From: Saccoglossus kowalevskii
Lineage: Eukaryota > Hemichordata > Enteropneusta > Harrimaniidae
Reading direction: 5' to 3'
DNA length: 24,797 nt
Assembly (NCBI RefSeq): GCF_000003605.2
Contig: NW_003141312.1
Span: 316,047-340,843, forward strand
Part shown: in pieces, positions 21,861-24,797 of the stretch
How the letters are laid out: each line of letters opens with the position of its first letter
Position numbering within the stretch: position 1 is the first letter of the stretch
Translations under genes and position numbers: made by a program
The notes under the pieces: model-generated
What the model was told of the DNA's origin: nothing
Database searches by the model: none
Seen by the model: only the letters and a program-made list of their open reading frames with translations

Positions 21861-23521
21861 AAACTTATATCTTGGTATCGTGTGCATTTTTATAGGTTTA
21901 TTGTTTAAGTTTGTTTTAAATCATATATCTTATTCCATTCAACATCACACTGATTCAAGAGAAAAATACACTGAACATGATTTGGTGAATACGATTCCTT
22001 TTTTCATTAACATATTTATGTGCGGTGGGCAAGTCTTCCAACAAGCTTTAGATAAAAGGTTTCTCGATAATTTTGCAATTATTACTAGAATTAGTTAGAC
22101 CAGTAATATTTGACTGAAGCTCAGTGTTGTTATATAAAAAAGAGTATATTTCTAGAGTATGTAATAAGAACACTGAGTGGTGGTATTGAACATGTGTATT
22201 TTATAGAATTTACCAGTAAAATTGTGTATGTATCACCCTAATGTGGTACAAACACAGCATCATACATTCTTCTCGTCTCAATGAGAGCTGGGCTAAATGA
22301 TTGAAGTAGAAAAGTTGTAAGCTGTGTAGTAGAACATCAATTAGTATGTATGTGTAGTTTTAATACATGTACTATCTTTACACTTAGAAGGAGGGAGGGT
22401 TACAATCTGTCGCGACTTTCAAAAAATACCAGCTACCCCCTGTACTTTTTGTCCATTCCCTTAGTAACATTTTGCTTGCAGAATCCAGCCCACCCGCGAT
22501 AAAAATAGTGGTAAACTCCAAATTACTAATAGTACCATATGGAATGGTTGCATATATAGTTTCGCCATCCATCCCAACATATTGTGTTTTAGAATAGAGT
22601 GAATTAGTCACGTCCTATACTGCGTCTGTTAAGGGATAAATATTAGAAAACATTCAATATTTCTTTCTAAGACAAATAACTCGTTAATAATCTAAAGATT
22701 AGTGTTTCACGTTTATGGTGGTTGCATTTTGGACCCCGGTGTGTTTTATTTAATGCCGATTAAACAAATGACAGCAAGGTTCGGTAGTGTGTCCACTCAA
22801 AGTTCCTCTATTACATAGGTTGTACTTCTGTTGATTATGAAAGTATAGTACATATACCGGGTAACACATAAAGCTTCTATTTTTGTACTGAAATGTCTAT
22901 TCAATTTTTTTTTATCTCTAATATTTTATTCGCAACATTGAATCTTTGAAATGTACTACCTGTATGTAATAATTAAATGATATTGTCCGGATTTAAGACA
23001 TTTATTCAAAAGCATAAATAAAATATTCTTGTTTCAAGAATTTTACATTTAATGCAGTACTTCTCATTCTTGAATTACAATTTATTATTACAATCCTATA
23101 AGAACTTAGGAGGCCAGAAAATTCTGTTTTTTAGGCCTATTTTTTGCTTCTACCAGGAATACTTGAATTTTTATTAATTTAATTAAAAGAGCTAAATTCG
23201 TCGAGTATTTTATTAAATTTTAAAAGAAATCTGACGAAAACCTTTCTAGATTTAGTAAGGAGAGTAACATATATTAACGAAAAATTGCCTTGGTATGTTT
23301 TTAAAATTGCAATTGTGCCCAATGATGTGAAAAATACTGCACGAATTAGTATTGAGACAATAAAAATTATGATAAACTTTGTTGATGGTCACTTTTATAA
23401 AACTTTTATAGTTATCAATGTATGCAGATTTTGTGTCACTTTTTTAACAAAAAGTAACTCGGTAACCATACGTTTTTATTTAGAATTTAGCAATAATATA
23501 ATGATTGCAAACTACATAGAA
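21861..23521. other. AT-rich region, nothing recognised
   Basis: Frames of 70-82 codons occur on both strands but are of chance length with no motif. No clear inverted or tandem repeat was seen. The GGAGGGAGGG tract near 22390 is the only notable compositional feature. Confidence 0.5.
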
Positions 23522-23595
23522 AGTCACTGGTAGCATAGTGGTTTTCGCATCAGACTCATGATCGGTAGACCCAAGTTCAAATCCTACCTTAGGCT
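23522..23595 (+). ncRNA. tRNA-Met-like SINE head (Pol III A and B boxes)
   Basis: TAGCATAGTGG (23531-23541) fits the tRNA A box and GTTCAAATCC (23575-23584) fits the B box, with the normal spacing between them. CAGACTCATGATC places CAT in the anticodon loop position, as in tRNA-Met. The stems are poorly paired, so this is a tRNA-derived SINE head or a tRNA pseudogene, not a working tRNA. The SINE body may run to the A-rich tract near 23951-23972, but I have no second copy with which to prove its extent. Confidence 0.6.
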
Positions 23596-24010
23596 GAACA
23601 TCAAAGGGTCGACACCTACCCTGGATGAGTGTGCTATAGACTCAATGGGAAGGCCAATTCCACTGGCCGAGATTCATTCATTCACTAACGAATGCGACTT
23701 TGGGGAACCTTGGTTAAGGTCCGCAGGTGCTTGAGTTCGACAGAGCCTGGTTGACGCCAGGATAGCGCATTAAAAAAATGCCATTTGACAGAGAGATGGC
23801 TACACAGTCCTGTCATGTAGTCCCAAACATGAATATGACTTCGGCGGCAAAATGCACTATGTGTCAGCACTATCACTTGCAATTTGCACATACAAAAAAA
23901 TGTCAGAAGAGACAACAGTGACACTCAATGTCCAGAACTGTCGCCTGGCACAAAAAATATATAAAAAAAACTACATGAAAAGTTTTATGAAAATCTGGAG
24001 CCTGCTACCT

Positions 24011-24219
24011 TAATAAGTTGCTGTACACATTTGATGATGGTCAATTTCGATGAAGTAAGGGTATTCAGATGCAATATTCTCCTGTCACAGATCGATGTGA
24101 GCTACAAAATAAATAAATTCGAGTTTAAAATCAAATCGTTCGATTTTTGCGGCAGACGTTCGGCGCGCGTCTTTCATGCAACTCGCGAGATCTCGCAGTT
24201 GAACTGAAAATCACCTATT
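24011..24219. repeat. Second copy of the nested-element repeat
   Basis: This segment aligns over its whole length with 20189-20400, with roughly four of five bases identical by eye. Shared landmarks are CACATTTGATGAT, TCAAATCGTTCGATTTTTGC, GGCAGACGTTCG, CGCGCGTCTTTCATGCA, CTCGCGAGATCTCGCA and the end AAAATCACCTATT. It lacks the left part of the other copy, so it is truncated or represents a shorter family member. Confidence 0.85.
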
Positions 24220-24797
24220 ATAGAATACAGGGAAAATCATATTCACATTTAAACAGCAAATAAAATAATAGTTCCACAGCACGCCTAACTTTATTAGCGA
24301 ACAATTACAGAAAGTGTTGCTGTCACGAGGCGCTTACTCACGCGTATACGCGACAGAGGGTTATCCCCACGTGTATCAGAGGGAAGGGCAACCATTTAAT
24401 TAAATTTGATTATTTAGTTTAACTGTGCAGTTAATGGGCATGTTCTTAACCAGTGTCACAAATAAAAATGGGTTATTCGTGTGAAAGATTAACGATAGGC
24501 GCTGGGATTCAACAAGGCATTCAGTTGTTTGTAGCATTCCGAATTGTGTACCAAGCAAGCAACGCCCAATACAAATACACTTATCTTTTTATTCGGTGAT
24601 ATTTTCAACAAATTACTGTCTATTGGTTCGTGTTTCTGAATACACAACCAAGCTTTAATCCAAGTGGTATAAACGAACAGGAATCAATAGGTTGGATTGT
24701 ATTATATACGAGTGTGTCCAACAACACTTCACATTTGAACTGGTGTTGACAATTCGTGTTAAAAAAGCCTTAACATCTAAGATATTAGTGACAATTC
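24220..24797. other. Right edge, nothing recognised
   Basis: No coding frame above chance length, RNA gene or bounded repeat was seen up to the window end. Confidence 0.5.

Overview
The window is eukaryotic nuclear DNA from an animal, probably a marine invertebrate and perhaps a deuterostome. The evidence is spliced genes with GT-AG introns, AT-rich intergenic sequence, CR1-type retrotransposon debris, several miniature inverted-repeat elements and a tRNA-derived SINE-like head. I cannot name the species. One assembly gap (a run of N) lies at 13036-13321.

Left part (1-7.8 kb). The first 670 bases are intron. They precede the last coding exon of SMG1, the PI3K-related kinase of nonsense-mediated mRNA decay, on the + strand (671-748, ending in the FATC tail [13 protein letters not shown]). 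Its 3' UTR and a long stretch without genes follow. This stretch holds microsatellites, a 151-bp mariner-like MITE (3355-3505), a six-copy 91-bp minisatellite inside an inverted repeat (3564-4338), a ~0.94-kb repeat element made of alternating ~145/170-bp subunits (5830-6769) and a small G/C-rich inverted-repeat element (7470-7611).

Middle part (7.8-17.6 kb). A four-exon gene on the - strand (11743 down to 7866) joins in frame at every splice site and gives a 232-residue protein. It is basic and rich in Tyr, Asn, Arg and His. Its composition and C-terminal tail recall small axonemal microtubule-inner proteins, but I could not assign a family. About 4 kb away, in a region richer in CpG, an intronless + strand gene (15718-16737) encodes a 339-residue Lys-rich protein that I do not recognise. 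Between the two lie the gap and a well-bounded 403-bp MITE with 5-bp target duplications (13738-14140).

Right part (17.6-24.8 kb). This part is mostly repeats. It has one candidate orphan exon (18969-19127), a dead CR1-group LINE fragment (19704-21472) broken by a 360-bp inverted-repeat element, a second copy of the same repeat near 24.1 kb, another copy of the ~150-bp subunit repeat (about 21.54-21.86 kb) and a tRNA-Met-like SINE head (23522-23595).

I see no operon, CRISPR array, defence system or viral gene. The items most worth following are the two uncharacterised genes, the minisatellite-bearing and alternating-subunit elements, and the repeats that carry perfect matches to core-promoter motifs (ETS, YY1 and BANP types).
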